A stretch of 64,000 nt of DNA from Luoshenia tenuis (GCF_014384745.1 NZ_JACRSO010000001.1:620001-684000); one strand, 5' to 3'. Counted from the first letter of the stretch, positions 35,062 to 43,408 are shown. The notes: generated by a model not told the origin, from the sequence alone. Program-made: numbers and translations.

Positions 35062-36981
35062 TTACATTATCTTCTGAAACATATGCCGGATCTTGTCTAA
35101 ACGGCTGTTCGGGCGGCGTGGCTGAAACACAGGCTCGCCGGAAGTTTCCTGATACCCTTTTAATTCTGTAATGCAGACACTTCTTCCATTTGTATAAAAA
35201 TTCAAATCATTTCTATATTCACCAATACAACGGGCAGGGATTTCCCCCTTAAAAATAACTTCATCTTTTTCAAGTCTGGTTGATTCAATGATTGCGCAAT
35301 ACTTTGGTGCGTCATTATAAGCCCGTGAAAGATATTCCTGCGGTGCAAAAAGGGTAAAGGAAAGGTATGGTTCCAACAGTTGTGTTCCTGCTTTTTTCAA
35401 TGCCTGCTCCAACACGACAGGCGCAAGAAAACGAAAATCAGCGGGGGTGCTGACCGGGCTGTAATAAACTCCATAATCAAAACAAATTTGGCAGTCTGTC
35501 ACTCCCCAGCCATATAAGCCCTGCTCCATTCCATAACGCACACCCTCCATGACGGCATTTTGAAAACTTTGGTTTAAATAGCCGAGAGATACCTCGCTTT
35601 TATATTGTGTTCCGCTTCCAACAGGAAGCGGTGTTACAGTCAAACCAATAGATGCCCAAAACGGATTCGGCGGCACTTCAATATGAATCGTGTAGCTCGC
35701 TTTTTTTTGCGGTCTTTCCAGATAAATAACCGAAGGCTCTTTCATAGCCACGCCCACATGATATTTTTCTTCTAATAGCGAACAAATAACTTCTAACTGT
35801 ACTTTTCCCAAAAAAGATAATATAATCTCATGTGTAACAGTATCAATGTCAAAATGCAAAAGAGGGTCTGTATCAGCAATCTCTGTGAGGGCATTTAACA
35901 GGGCTTCCCTTTGCTCCGGCTTTTGCGGCTCTACCGTTGTCCGAAGTAATGGCATGGGATTATCAATCCGTGTTTTGTGAGGCAGGAGTTTTTCATTTCC
36001 CAGAATGTCGTTCAGTTTCAAAGTATCATCAGCTAAAATAACAATTTCTCCCGGACAGGCATGGTCAACCGGGACGATTTCACCATTTGACGGAATACAC
36101 ATTTCTGTAATCTTTATTTTTTCCTTTTTTGACAGCAGCAGGGTATCCCGTAAATGGAGCGTCCCATGATACAGGCGTAAATAAGAAAGCCGTTTTTTCC
36201 GCTCTGTATACTCAACCTTAAAAACATATCCACATAATTCAGACTGAATATCGTCTGTTTCTGTAATGAAAGTTTCTGTAATCGCTTCAATCAGTTTTTC
36301 TGTTCCTAAATTGTCTTTTGCACTCCCATGATAAACAGGAAACAAAGAGCAGCATCTGGTTCTTTTGCACTTTTCATATTGTAATTCCTGTATATCCAAA
36401 GAATCCTCTGCAACATATCGTTCTAATAGTTCATCGCTTCCGGAAATAATCATATCCCATTTGTCCAAATCAGAAATATCGGTCATGGTTATCTTTGGCG
36501 ACAGGGAAACCTCCTGCATGACAATCATATCACTGGTAAGTTTATCTTTAATGCTTTGGTAAACACGCCGCAGGTCGATCCCATTTTGGTCTATCTTATT
36601 TATAAAGATAATTGTCGGAATGTCCATTTTCTGAAGCGCATGGAATAATATACGGGTTTGTGCCTGTACGCCGTCTTTTGCCGAAATGACTAAAACAGCT
36701 CCGTCAAGGACAGATAAAGAGCGGTATGCTTCGGTTAAAAAATCCATATGACCGGGAGTGTCCACGATATTGATTTTATAATCATTCCAGCAAAAAGAAG
36801 TAACCGCTGTCTGAATGGTAATTCCGCGCTGCCGTTCCAAAATCATAGTGTCTGTTCTTGTAGTTCCTTTATCCACGTTTCCTTGTTCCGCAATCGCTCC
36901 ACTGGTGTACAGCAGGCTTTCCGTCAATGTTGTTTTTCCTGCGTCTACATGGGCGAGAATTCCAATATTGATTATTTTCAT
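35062..36981 (-). CDS. tet(32): Tetracycline-resistance ribosomal protection protein, Tet(32)/Tet(O)/Tet(W) group
   Basis: 639 residues, the length of Tet(O), Tet(W) and Tet(32). An EF-G-like GTPase that removes tetracycline from the ribosome. G1 AHVDAGKTT (10-18), G2 region RGITIQTAVTSF, G3 DTPGHMDF, G4 NKID are intact; the domain IV loop YYSPVSTPADFR and the C-terminal QPRRPNSRLDKIRHMF are conserved. From memory of these families it differs throughout from Tet(M), Tet(O) and Tet(W), and fits Tet(32) best; the exact class needs a database comparison. GGAGGACAATCAC precedes ATG 36981. Controlled by an attenuation leader (37016-37281). Carried by the mobilizable element. Confidence 0.88.
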   Translation of the reverse strand: MKIINIGILAHVDAGKTTLTESLLYTSGAIAEQGNVDKGTTRTDTMILERQRGITIQTAVTSFCWNDYKINIVDTPGHMDFLTEAYRSLSVLDGAVLVISAKDGVQAQTRILFHALQKMDIPTIIFINKIDQNGIDLRRVYQSIKDKLTSDMIVMQEVSLSPKITMTDISDLDKWDMIISGSDELLERYVAEDSLDIQELQYEKCKRTRCCSLFPVYHGSAKDNLGTEKLIEAITETFITETDDIQSELCGYVFKVEYTERKKRLSYLRLYHGTLHLRDTLLLSKKEKIKITEMCIPSNGEIVPVDHACPGEIVILADDTLKLNDILGNEKLLPHKTRIDNPMPLLRTTVEPQKPEQREALLNALTEIADTDPLLHFDIDTVTHEIILSFLGKVQLEVICSLLEEKYHVGVAMKEPSVIYLERPQKKASYTIHIEVPPNPFWASIGLTVTPLPVGSGTQYKSEVSLGYLNQSFQNAVMEGVRYGMEQGLYGWGVTDCQICFDYGVYYSPVSTPADFRFLAPVVLEQALKKAGTQLLEPYLSFTLFAPQEYLSRAYNDAPKYCAIIESTRLEKDEVIFKGEIPARCIGEYRNDLNFYTNGRSVCITELKGYQETSGEPVFQPRRPNSRLDKIRHMFQKIM

Positions 36982-37015
36982 GTGATTGTCCTCCTTTTAC
37001 AGCCCCAAAAGGGCA

Positions 37016-37055
37016 TAAAAATCCCCAGCAGTAAAATACTTTTACCACTGGGGAT
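37016..37055 (-). promoter_or_regulatory. Attenuator hairpin in the tet leader
   Basis: On the minus strand ATCCCCAG...CTGGGGAT with inner pairing of GGTAAAA and TTTTACT forms a long stem (37021-37055) followed by TTTTTA, 35 bases upstream of the tet start. The same arrangement is known upstream of tet(M) in Tn916, where tetracycline-stalled ribosomes prevent termination. Confidence 0.85.
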
Positions 37056-37086
37056 TATAATTTGCGGACATACACATATACAGCAT
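37042..37086 (-). CDS. Second leader peptide ORF of the tet attenuator
   Basis: 14 codons, ATG 37086 to TAA 37042, starting MLYMCM and ending within the attenuator stem (NPQW). It corresponds in position to the short ORF before tet(M) in Tn916. Weak AGG upstream. Ribosome movement over it would disrupt the terminator stem. Confidence 0.55.
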   Translation of the reverse strand: MLYMCMSANYNPQW

Positions 37087-37132
37087 ACACCTGTTTGTGA
37101 TTGCTGTTTTTCGGATATGTCAAAATTGATAA

Positions 37133-37242
37133 GGCAAAAGTATTTTTAAATTGGGTACAAAAAACCAAGCCCCCACAAAAGGGACTATCATAATCCTTTG
37201 TTCCCACTATTTGATTATAGTTTTATTTAAGAATACCTTGCC
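37133..37242 (-). promoter_or_regulatory. Long-range inverted repeat in the tet leader
   Basis: The segment at 37133-37151 and the segment at 37225-37242, inside the first leader peptide, are near-perfect inverted copies (one mismatch, one indel). They can fold over the intervening RNA, as in the Tn916 tet(M) leader. Confidence 0.65.
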
Positions 37243-37246
37243 GCAT
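37223..37246 (-). CDS. Leader peptide MRQGILK of the tet transcript
   Basis: Seven codons plus TAA with GGAG 10 bases upstream, 30 bases after the -10 box. The peptide and its DNA look identical to the start of the Tn916 tet(M) leader as I remember it. Its 3' part pairs with the downstream segment at 37133-37151, so its translation should set the fold of the attenuator. Confidence 0.7.
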   Translation of the reverse strand: MRQGILK

Positions 37247-37275
37247 ATTTTTTACTCCTTTTTTGGAATGATGCT

Positions 37276-37281
37276 ATTATA
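37276..37281 (-). promoter_or_regulatory. Extended -10 promoter of tet
   Basis: TGATATAAT on the minus strand (TATAAT at 37276-37281), an extended -10 element. The -35 region (TTTCTT at 37299-37304) is poor. Confidence 0.65.
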
Positions 37282-37343
37282 TCACATTAGTTTTAGGAAA
37301 GAAAGTACCTAAAAGAAATTTTTCTTCCCCTTATATGTAACAA

Positions 37344-37586
37344 TCATACCGACTTTCTGGCGTTCAGAATGGTTTCTGCTGTCTGCTGTGGTGTTTGGTT
37401 GGAATTGTCCAGCCAAAAGCCGATCCGTGGTGTTGTCTGCATAAATGTATCGTATAAGGTTTCAACCGTAAAGCCGGAATAGCCTGTTTTCTCCCTGTAT
37501 CGTTCCCTTCCTTTTATTGTTTCCACATCTGGACAAAGAACGACAACCTCAACAGGGTATTTATGCGGCACAAAAAATATGTACAT
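37344..37586 (-). pseudogene. C-terminal fragment of a P-loop kinase-like protein
   Basis: About 80 residues with VVVLCPDVETIKGRERYREKTGYSGF and the closing TPRIGFWLDNSNQTPQQTAETIL, characteristic of the C-terminal part of small AAA/chloramphenicol-phosphotransferase-like kinases. The N-terminal P-loop is absent and no ribosome binding site precedes it. It is truncated at its 5' side near 37586, close to the element's right end. A relic, probably not functional. Confidence 0.6.
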
Positions 37587-37702
37587 GTAACTAATTCAAC
37601 ACATTTATAATTTGAATAGGGACATTATAGCATTTACTAAATACAAATTCAATGTATACGGAAATAAAGATATAAGGAGTGGGAAGGATTCCGCCGTAGT
37701 CG

Positions 37703-37744
37703 GCATTGTAGGAAAATCCAAAAGTTTAGATTTTCCCACAATGC
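37703..37744. repeat. 16-bp inverted repeat near the right end of the element
   Basis: Arms 37703-37718 and 37729-37744 (GCATTGTAGGAAAATC and its inverse) pair with one mismatch over a 10-base loop, 83 bases from the right junction. Neither strand has a following T-run, so it is more likely a recombination-site arm than a terminator. The rest of 37587-37826 shows no gene. Confidence 0.6.
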
Positions 37745-37787
37745 TTATCTTTTGGTCTTTGGTTCGGAATAGTGTAGTGCTGGCGGT

Positions 37788-38804
37788 CTATCTCTTGTTT
37801 TCGGTTGCTTGCTTCCTTACCGTACATGAGCATTCATCCAAGTTTTGCAGCAGGCCCTTTTTCTCCTCTATCGCCTTTTCCCGCCGGGCCTCGATCGCTT
37901 TAGCGCGCTTCATCATCTTGGCCGCCTGGTGCCCCACATATCCTTTATCCGCCGCGCCGGTCTTGCTGCGCTCCACCGCATCGGACCAGCCTGCCGTGCG
38001 TCGGGCCGAGGCCGCCAAGGCCCCGATATCCTTTTTCAGCTTTTCGTTGCGGGATAGCTGCGCCTGATCCTGCAAGGCCTTATCCGCCTGCCAGGTGGAA
38101 TAATTGCCCTGCTGCAGTACGATATCCTTGCGGCCCAGCACCAGCACGTGGTCGATGGTCTGGTCTAAAAAGTGCCGGTCGTGCGAAACCAGGATAAAGC
38201 CCGTCTTGCCCTTTAAATAGCGGGCTACCTTCTCCCGCCCGTCCCCGTCCAAGTGATTGGTGGGCTCGTCGATCAGCAAAAAGCGGTTCTTTTTTTGAAA
38301 CAGCGCCGCAAGCTCCAGCTTCATTTGTTCGCCATGGCTCAGGGTGTTAAAGGGGCGCTCCAGCGCCTCAGGCTTTACCCCCAGCTTAGCCGCCTCGACC
38401 CGCAACGTATCCGGCAGGGTATAGCCATCCAGCGCCATATAGCGGGTCAAAAGCGCCCCATAGGCTTCCATCGCCTGCTCGCCGCCATCCTCCAGGCAGG
38501 CCTGCATCTCCCGTTCCATCTTAGCGTAAGGGGCGATCACCTGACGCATGACCTCCAGCGCCGGCTGGCCCGGGGCCGCATGCACTTCAAACGGGAAGTA
38601 ATCAAACGAGACTGGCGCGTCGATCTGCCCCTGGTAGGCCATCTCGCCCATCAGCAGCTTTAAAAAAGTGGTCTTTCCCTTGCCGTTGCGCCCGATAAGC
38701 CCCAAGCGCCAGGTAGTATCCAAAATCAGGTTCACATTCTCAAATATATTTTCTACGCCGCCTTCGTAGCCAAAGGTCAGGCGGCTAATTTGCAGCATCG
38801 CCAT
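37788..38804 (-). pseudogene. N-terminal part of the disrupted Lsa-like ABC-F ATPase
   Basis: Open for about 338 codons: first ABC domain with LQISRLTFGYEG, Walker A GRNGKGKTTF, signature LSHGEQMKLEL, Walker B FLLIDEPTNHLDGDG and H-loop VSHDRHFLD. The inter-domain linker then runs to KGLLQNLDEC, where the mobile element begins at the serine codon 37827-37829. The last 12 codons are element sequence. The start is probably ATG 38804 (AAGGAGGG at 6 bases) rather than 38810. The second ABC domain is at 25580-26227. It could still make a single-ABC protein, but ABC-F function needs both domains. Confidence 0.88.
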
Positions 38805-38858
38805 GCGCATCCCTCCTTGTGTGGAAATTTTACCGTCACGCGCTCTTTATCGGCGCAA

Positions 38859-38894
38859 CAAAAAGGCCTGCAGAAAATTCCGCAGGCCCTTTTT
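38859..38894. terminator. Bidirectional intrinsic terminator
   Basis: GGCCTGC/GCAGGCC stem (38865-38888) with T-runs on both strands, placed 27 bases after the stop of the 49-codon ORF on the minus strand. Confidence 0.8.
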
Positions 38895-38919
38895 CCGTAT
38901 CACAAAGGGTAAAATGCCC

Positions 38920-39069
38920 CTACTGCTTAAAAAAGCGGGTCACCGGCGCGGCAATCTTCTGCTTAACAGATATAATCCGTGCAGCAAACAGACTGTCCCC
39001 GCCCTTTAAGGGAACCGCTTCCTCGCCGCACTTTAAGCAGTTTTGCGCACGCTCTAACCCCATTTCCAT
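38920..39069 (-). CDS. Small CxxC protein, 49 residues, unknown function
   Basis: ATG 39069 to TAG 38920. The sequence contains NCLKCGEEAVPLKGGDS, a single zinc-knuckle-like CxxC, and a basic, hydrophobic C-terminus ending RFFKQ. It is placed between a strong promoter (39102-39131) and a terminator (38859-38894), which supports a real short transcript. The ribosome binding site is weak (AAGATGATGA), so a small RNA is an alternative reading. No family was recognised. Confidence 0.5.
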   Translation of the reverse strand: MEMGLERAQNCLKCGEEAVPLKGGDSLFAARIISVKQKIAAPVTRFFKQ

Positions 39070-39101
39070 TCATCATCTTACCGGCAATAACCGGCCAAGT
39101 C

Positions 39102-39131
39102 ATTATACCTATTACGCTAGGCATCTGTCAA
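39102..39131 (-). promoter_or_regulatory. Strong sigma-A promoter
   Basis: Minus strand TTGACA (39126-39131), 18-base spacer, TATAAT (39102-39107), just after the TPR gene stop and upstream of the small CxxC ORF. Confidence 0.8.
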
Positions 39132-39141
39132 GCGAGCCGCT

Positions 39142-39933
39142 TTAGAACTTGAGCTTTTGCGTCGGGTCGCTATGGGTCTGCGCCTTGGGCGCGCTTTTAA
39201 GCGCCTGCGCCTCCTTCTCCTCGGGGGGCAACGCGTCGTATAGCTCGTCCAGCTCCTTAAACTTCTCTTCCACCATCTCCCGCGTAACGGTATTAAGGGT
39301 AGAGATATGCTGGCGCGAGGCGCGCGAGAGCATGGCCCGTGCCCGGCGGATGTTGCCGTCCCGCTGCTCTAGAATGCCCAGATAATAGAGCGAATCCACC
39401 AGATTATTCTTGATCTTGACCGCTTCGGAGAAATATTCCTTGGCCTTATCCAGCTCGCCCCGGCGGTAATAGATCTGCCCTACAGTATCCAGCATGACCG
39501 GATCGGTCTCATCGTATTCCTCCAGGCGCTTAAGGTTATATTGCAGCGCTTCTTCCTCCCGGCCGATATCCAGCAGCACATATCCTAGGCTGCCATAGAC
39601 CGCGGCGCTGGGATAATCTTCCTCCAGCTGGTGGAACAGTGTAAGCGATGCATCGATCTCCCCCAGCTTCCAAAGCGTCACCGCCAGGTTCAGCCGGTTG
39701 GCATTCTTGTGCGCCTCCGGCGTCTTGGGGTGGGCCAAGGTTTTTTGGAACATCTCCTTGGCCAGTTCAAAGTCCCCCAGCCGCAGCATGGCTACCCCGC
39801 AGCCGGACAGATACTTGGGCTTATCCATGCCCTTTTCAAGACCCTTGAGATAAAATTTCTTGGCCTGTTCCATCCGCCCGCCGATATGGCGGAAATAGGC
39901 ATAGCGCCCGTAAAGGTTCCCCATAAAACTCAT
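39142..39933 (-). CDS. TPR-repeat protein
   Basis: 263 residues consisting of about six tetratricopeptide units (for example AKKFYLKGLEKG, GRYAYFRHIGG, GSLGYVLLDIGREEEAL, YYLGILEQRDGNIRRA) and a charged, low-complexity tail. ATG 39933 overlaps the mrfB stop by 4 bases (ATGA), so it is the third gene of the mrfA-mrfB operon. A protein-protein scaffold; partner of the repair nuclease by context only. Confidence 0.85.
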   Translation of the reverse strand: MSFMGNLYGRYAYFRHIGGRMEQAKKFYLKGLEKGMDKPKYLSGCGVAMLRLGDFELAKEMFQKTLAHPKTPEAHKNANRLNLAVTLWKLGEIDASLTLFHQLEEDYPSAAVYGSLGYVLLDIGREEEALQYNLKRLEEYDETDPVMLDTVGQIYYRRGELDKAKEYFSEAVKIKNNLVDSLYYLGILEQRDGNIRRARAMLSRASRQHISTLNTVTREMVEEKFKELDELYDALPPEEKEAQALKSAPKAQTHSDPTQKLKF

Positions 39934-41108
39934 GTCGCTTCCTCCTTTTGCTCACGCTCCCGCGCCAGCTTGCCCTGCAATCGGTGCAGCCTGTGCCGAA
40001 GCTCCGCCTGAGTCCCCTGGCTCAGCAACGGAAAACGCAGGGCTTTTTGCGTCCAATCGCAGGCCGCCCCGTAATCTTTTAACGTATGTTCCGCATATTT
40101 GGCCAGCTCCACGTGGGGGAACACGCCCCCCAGGCCCTTTTGCACCATCTGCACCCACACCGCGGCGGCCTCATCCAGCCGTCCCTCTTTTTTATAGAGC
40201 AGCCCCAGCTCCCGGCAGGCGATGGCGCCGGATAGGCTGTATAGCTTTTCCGCCAGCGCCAGCTCCCCCTGGCGGTGGTAAATGCGCCCCAGGGATTTGA
40301 TATCCTGCACGTGCCCGGCTGTCTCAGGGTTTCTAAGCAGGCGGCAAAGCTCCCCAGCCAGCGCGGGCATGGTGGCCACGTCCAACCGGTTATGCAGCAC
40401 GATGTCGCTCAGCAGCCCTTCTTCCCCGGTGCGCAGGTACCGGTAGTACCGCCCGGGGATCTCGGCCCCGTCGATATCGCCCTGGCGCTCCTCCCCCAGA
40501 ATATCCCGTTCCAGCGCCACCAACCGGCAGCTTTGCAGCCGTAGCGACCAGACCCGGCGGGCGGGGTAGAGCAGATCCATCTGGTAAAACGCCTTGTCAT
40601 ACTGGCGCAGACGGTTCATAATCAGGCGGCTGCGCAGCAGCGGCCAGTCAAAGGCCCGTCCGTTGAAGGTGACCAGGGTATCAAATTCCATCCAGAGCTG
40701 TCCGCAGGCCGTCAGCAGGTCGACCTCATAACACAGGTCCCGCATCAAAAACTGCTGGACGACGAATTCGTCCCCCTCAAAATACCCCAGGCCCACCAAA
40801 AAGGCCAGCGCGCCGCTGCCCTGCAGCCCCGTGGTCTCGGTATCGATAAACAGCGCCCGGCGCGGGTCAAAGCTCGCCTGCGGCCCGCCCAGCAGCGCGG
40901 CCGCCCCCGGGTCCGCCCGCAAAAAGCCGCCCACCGCGCAGCGTCCACGCTTAAATTCCAATGGATAGCGCGCGACCTCGTGGCGCAGCCCGGCTTGTTC
41001 CTGCGCCCGGGCGGAAAGCGTATCGGGCGGGATCACCGTTTCATCCCGCAGGGGCTGGCCCTGTTCCTTAGCCATCAACTTGAGTTTTGCGCGCAGGTTG
41101 GAGATCAT
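39930..41108 (-). CDS. mrfB: Exonuclease MrfB (YprB), RNase H-like fold with TPR region
   Basis: 392 residues from ATG 41108, which overlaps the helicase stop (ATGA). The DnaQ/RNase H-like domain (about 75-240) has FIDTETTGL (first acidic motif), TFNGRAFDWPLL and the later HNRLDVATM aspartate, a DEDD-type exonuclease set. The C-terminal region (about 250-390) is TPR-like. In Bacillus subtilis the YprA-YprB pair (MrfA-MrfB) repairs mitomycin C lesions independently of UvrABC; the same adjacency here supports that role. Confidence 0.88.
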   Translation of the reverse strand: MISNLRAKLKLMAKEQGQPLRDETVIPPDTLSARAQEQAGLRHEVARYPLEFKRGRCAVGGFLRADPGAAALLGGPQASFDPRRALFIDTETTGLQGSGALAFLVGLGYFEGDEFVVQQFLMRDLCYEVDLLTACGQLWMEFDTLVTFNGRAFDWPLLRSRLIMNRLRQYDKAFYQMDLLYPARRVWSLRLQSCRLVALERDILGEERQGDIDGAEIPGRYYRYLRTGEEGLLSDIVLHNRLDVATMPALAGELCRLLRNPETAGHVQDIKSLGRIYHRQGELALAEKLYSLSGAIACRELGLLYKKEGRLDEAAAVWVQMVQKGLGGVFPHVELAKYAEHTLKDYGAACDWTQKALRFPLLSQGTQAELRHRLHRLQGKLAREREQKEEAT

Positions 41109-43357
41109 AAAAGCATCGCCTCCAGCACTTTGCGGGTCAGGTACTTTCCGTCCTCCCCATTCTCCAGCGCCGGGCCCACGCAGCTGGGGCAGCCGCTCTC
41201 GCACTCGCAGCTTATAAGCATCTTCAGCACCTGGCCCAGCAGCTCCTCGTGCAGCTCGTAAAGCCGATCCGCAAAGCCCATGCCGCCCGGATAATTATCG
41301 TAAAGGAACAGGGTCGGCTCCTCGGTAAAGGGCCCGCGGACCTGCATCTGCACCCGGATATCCATAGGGTCGCACATCAAAAGCACCGGTGCAATATTGC
41401 GCAAAAGGTTGGCGATGCCGCCCAGCGCCTTTTCGATCTGCGGAACGGTGTACTTTTCCCGCACCTTTGCCGGCAGCGTCAGCCAATAGGCCGTGGTATG
41501 CATATCCTGCTGGGGCAGGTGCACCTTTCCCCAGCCCACGTTTTCGTGGGTATCCAGCTTGAATTTTTTAAATAGCGTGGTGATCTCCGAGACCAGCACC
41601 TCGCCGCTAAAACGGGGGATGCCCGCGCGCTCCCCATCCCGAAATACGTCCAGCACCCGCAGGCTGGTCAGCATATTGGCGTCGGTATAATAATCCACAT
41701 TCACCTCACGCACATAGCCCTTGCGGTTCTCCCAATCCAGCTTTTCCACCTGGTACTGGCGGCCCTGGTGCAGGTAAATGGCCTGCTCGTGTAACAGCAT
41801 GGGTACGGTGAACTTGTCCATCTCGCCGATCACCTTGGGGTGCTCGGGGTTGGTGATATTGACCACCACGAAGTTCTCGCTTACCGCAGTGCGCAGGCTG
41901 ATCTCGCTGGCCGGGAACTCCTCGCTCATCCAATGCCAACGGCCGCCCACATGGCGCAGGATCTTCTCATCCTGCAAAAACTCCAGCAGAGGCTGGGCGG
42001 TATCGGTGCCAAAGGTCTCCCCATCCACAAAGGGCAACTCGTAAGCCGCACACTTAAAGTGGCTGAGCAGGATATAAAGATTATCCGGATTGATGCGCGC
42101 CTGCTCCGGGCTGGCGGTAAAAAAGTACTCCGGATGGCGGATGATGTACTGATCTAGGGGGCTGGAGGTAGCCACCAGGATCGTCAGGCTCTCCCCGGCG
42201 CGCCGCCCGGCCCGCCCGGCCTGCTGCCAGGTGCTGGCAATGGTGCCCGGGAAGCCGCACAGCACGCTGGCCTCCAGCGAGCCGATATCGATACCCAGCT
42301 CCAGGGCGTTGGTGGAGACCACGCCCAAAATATCCCCCGCGCGCAGCCCCCGCTCGATGGCGCGCCGCTCGCTAGGCAGGTAGCCGCCCCGGTAACCGCG
42401 TATTTTTTCCCCGCTGCCCGCGGCCTCGCTCAAATAATTGGTCAGCACCTCCACATTCACCCGGCTGCGGGCGAACACGATGGTCTGGATATGGTTGCGT
42501 ATCAGCTCAGTGGCGATCTTGCGCGTCTCGATCACGGCATTTTTGCGCACGCCCAGCTGCCGGTTGACCAGCGGCGGGTTGTAAAAGATAAAGTGCCGCT
42601 CCCCCCGCGGGGCGCCGTTATCGTCCACCAGCTCCATGGGCACGCGGCAGATGCTTTCGGCCAATTCCTTTGGGTTGTCAATGGTGGCCGAGCAGCAGAT
42701 AAACTGGGGATGAGCACCGTAAAACGCACAAATGCGCTTTAAGCGCCGCAGCACGTTGCAAAGGTGGCTGCCGAACACGCCCCTGTAGGTATGCACCTCG
42801 TCGATGACGATATAGCGCAGGTTTTCAAACAGTTTGACCCATTTGGTATGATGGGGCATGATGCCCGAGTGCAGCATATCCGGGTTGGTAACCACGATAT
42901 GGGCCGCCTGCCGCACCGCCGCCCGGGCCGATACGGAGGTATCCCCGTCATAGGTAAAGGCCTTGATATCCTGGCCCAGCTGGTCTACGATCTCGGTCAC
43001 CGCCGAGACCTGGTCGCTGGACAGGGCCTTTGTGGGGAACAGGTAGAGCGCGCGGGCGTTCTCATCCCGGGCGATGGCGTTTAATACCGGCAGGTTGTAG
43101 CACAGCGTCTTGCCCGAGGCCGTGGGGGTGACCACCACCACGTTTTTGCCCGCTTCCAGCGCGTCAAAAGCCTGGCGCTGGTGGGTATAAAGGGCCCTGA
43201 TGCCCCGCTTTTCGTAGGCGGCGCGCAATTCAGGCGCCACCCGGTCGGGGAAGGGCAGGGTGCGCGCGGCCTGCGCGGGCTGGATATGCCACCCCGTCAC
43301 ATTCTGCATAAAAAACGGGTCCCCCTTTAAATGCTCCAGCATTTGGGATAGATTCAA
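41105..43357 (-). CDS. mrfA: DEXH-box helicase MrfA (YprA)
   Basis: 750 residues. Superfamily 2 helicase motifs: Q region THQRQAF, Walker A TPTASGKT, DEVH box, SAT, and the C-terminal helicase motifs (VSTNALELGIDIG, QQAGRAGRR). The C-terminal DUF1998-type domain ends with CECESGCPSC, the four-cysteine metal site of YprA proteins. TTG 43357 is the start, with GGAGGG at 8 bases; the first ATG is six codons later. It begins the three-gene operon mrfA-mrfB-TPR and should unwind damaged DNA for MrfB. Confidence 0.93.
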   Translation of the reverse strand: MNLSQMLEHLKGDPFFMQNVTGWHIQPAQAARTLPFPDRVAPELRAAYEKRGIRALYTHQRQAFDALEAGKNVVVVTPTASGKTLCYNLPVLNAIARDENARALYLFPTKALSSDQVSAVTEIVDQLGQDIKAFTYDGDTSVSARAAVRQAAHIVVTNPDMLHSGIMPHHTKWVKLFENLRYIVIDEVHTYRGVFGSHLCNVLRRLKRICAFYGAHPQFICCSATIDNPKELAESICRVPMELVDDNGAPRGERHFIFYNPPLVNRQLGVRKNAVIETRKIATELIRNHIQTIVFARSRVNVEVLTNYLSEAAGSGEKIRGYRGGYLPSERRAIERGLRAGDILGVVSTNALELGIDIGSLEASVLCGFPGTIASTWQQAGRAGRRAGESLTILVATSSPLDQYIIRHPEYFFTASPEQARINPDNLYILLSHFKCAAYELPFVDGETFGTDTAQPLLEFLQDEKILRHVGGRWHWMSEEFPASEISLRTAVSENFVVVNITNPEHPKVIGEMDKFTVPMLLHEQAIYLHQGRQYQVEKLDWENRKGYVREVNVDYYTDANMLTSLRVLDVFRDGERAGIPRFSGEVLVSEITTLFKKFKLDTHENVGWGKVHLPQQDMHTTAYWLTLPAKVREKYTVPQIEKALGGIANLLRNIAPVLLMCDPMDIRVQMQVRGPFTEEPTLFLYDNYPGGMGFADRLYELHEELLGQVLKMLISCECESGCPSCVGPALENGEDGKYLTRKVLEAMLL

Positions 43358-43381
43358 CGCGCAGCCCTCCTTTCCGCTTCT

Positions 43382-43408
43382 AAAAGGAGCCGCTTCCAGG
43401 CGGCCCCT
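43382..43408 (-). terminator. Terminator after the lactate permease gene
   Basis: Minus-strand stem GGGGCCGC/GCGGCTCC followed by TTTTAG, 40 bases after the permease stop. Confidence 0.65.

Larger units (their letters stand above)
26225..37829. mobile_element. Integrative mobilizable element (about 11.6 kb) carrying tet, inserted in an ABC-F gene
   Basis: Limits are inferred from the split ABC-F gene. Both junctions contain TGA (26225-26227 and 37827-37829) at the same codon phase, so recombination between them restores an uninterrupted frame. GA-containing cores are typical of Tn4451/Tn5397-type large serine recombinases. The recombinase gene lies 80 bases from the left junction. Gene order from left: serine recombinase, tnpW-like, dnaC-like, replication initiator, small CxxC protein, mobA, mobC, HTH_16 protein, sigma factor, methyltransferase, frameshifted HTH regulator, tet, truncated kinase. 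Base composition falls to clearly AT-rich between about 33.5 and 37.8 kb, so that part is probably a later acquisition. It has relaxase genes but no type IV secretion genes, so transfer needs a helper. Confidence 0.85.

Noticed and set aside
37612..38067. Plus-strand frame running from the element's right end into the ABC-F gene
   Set aside because: Crosses the integration junction and continues antisense through conserved ABC sequence, so it is accidental.
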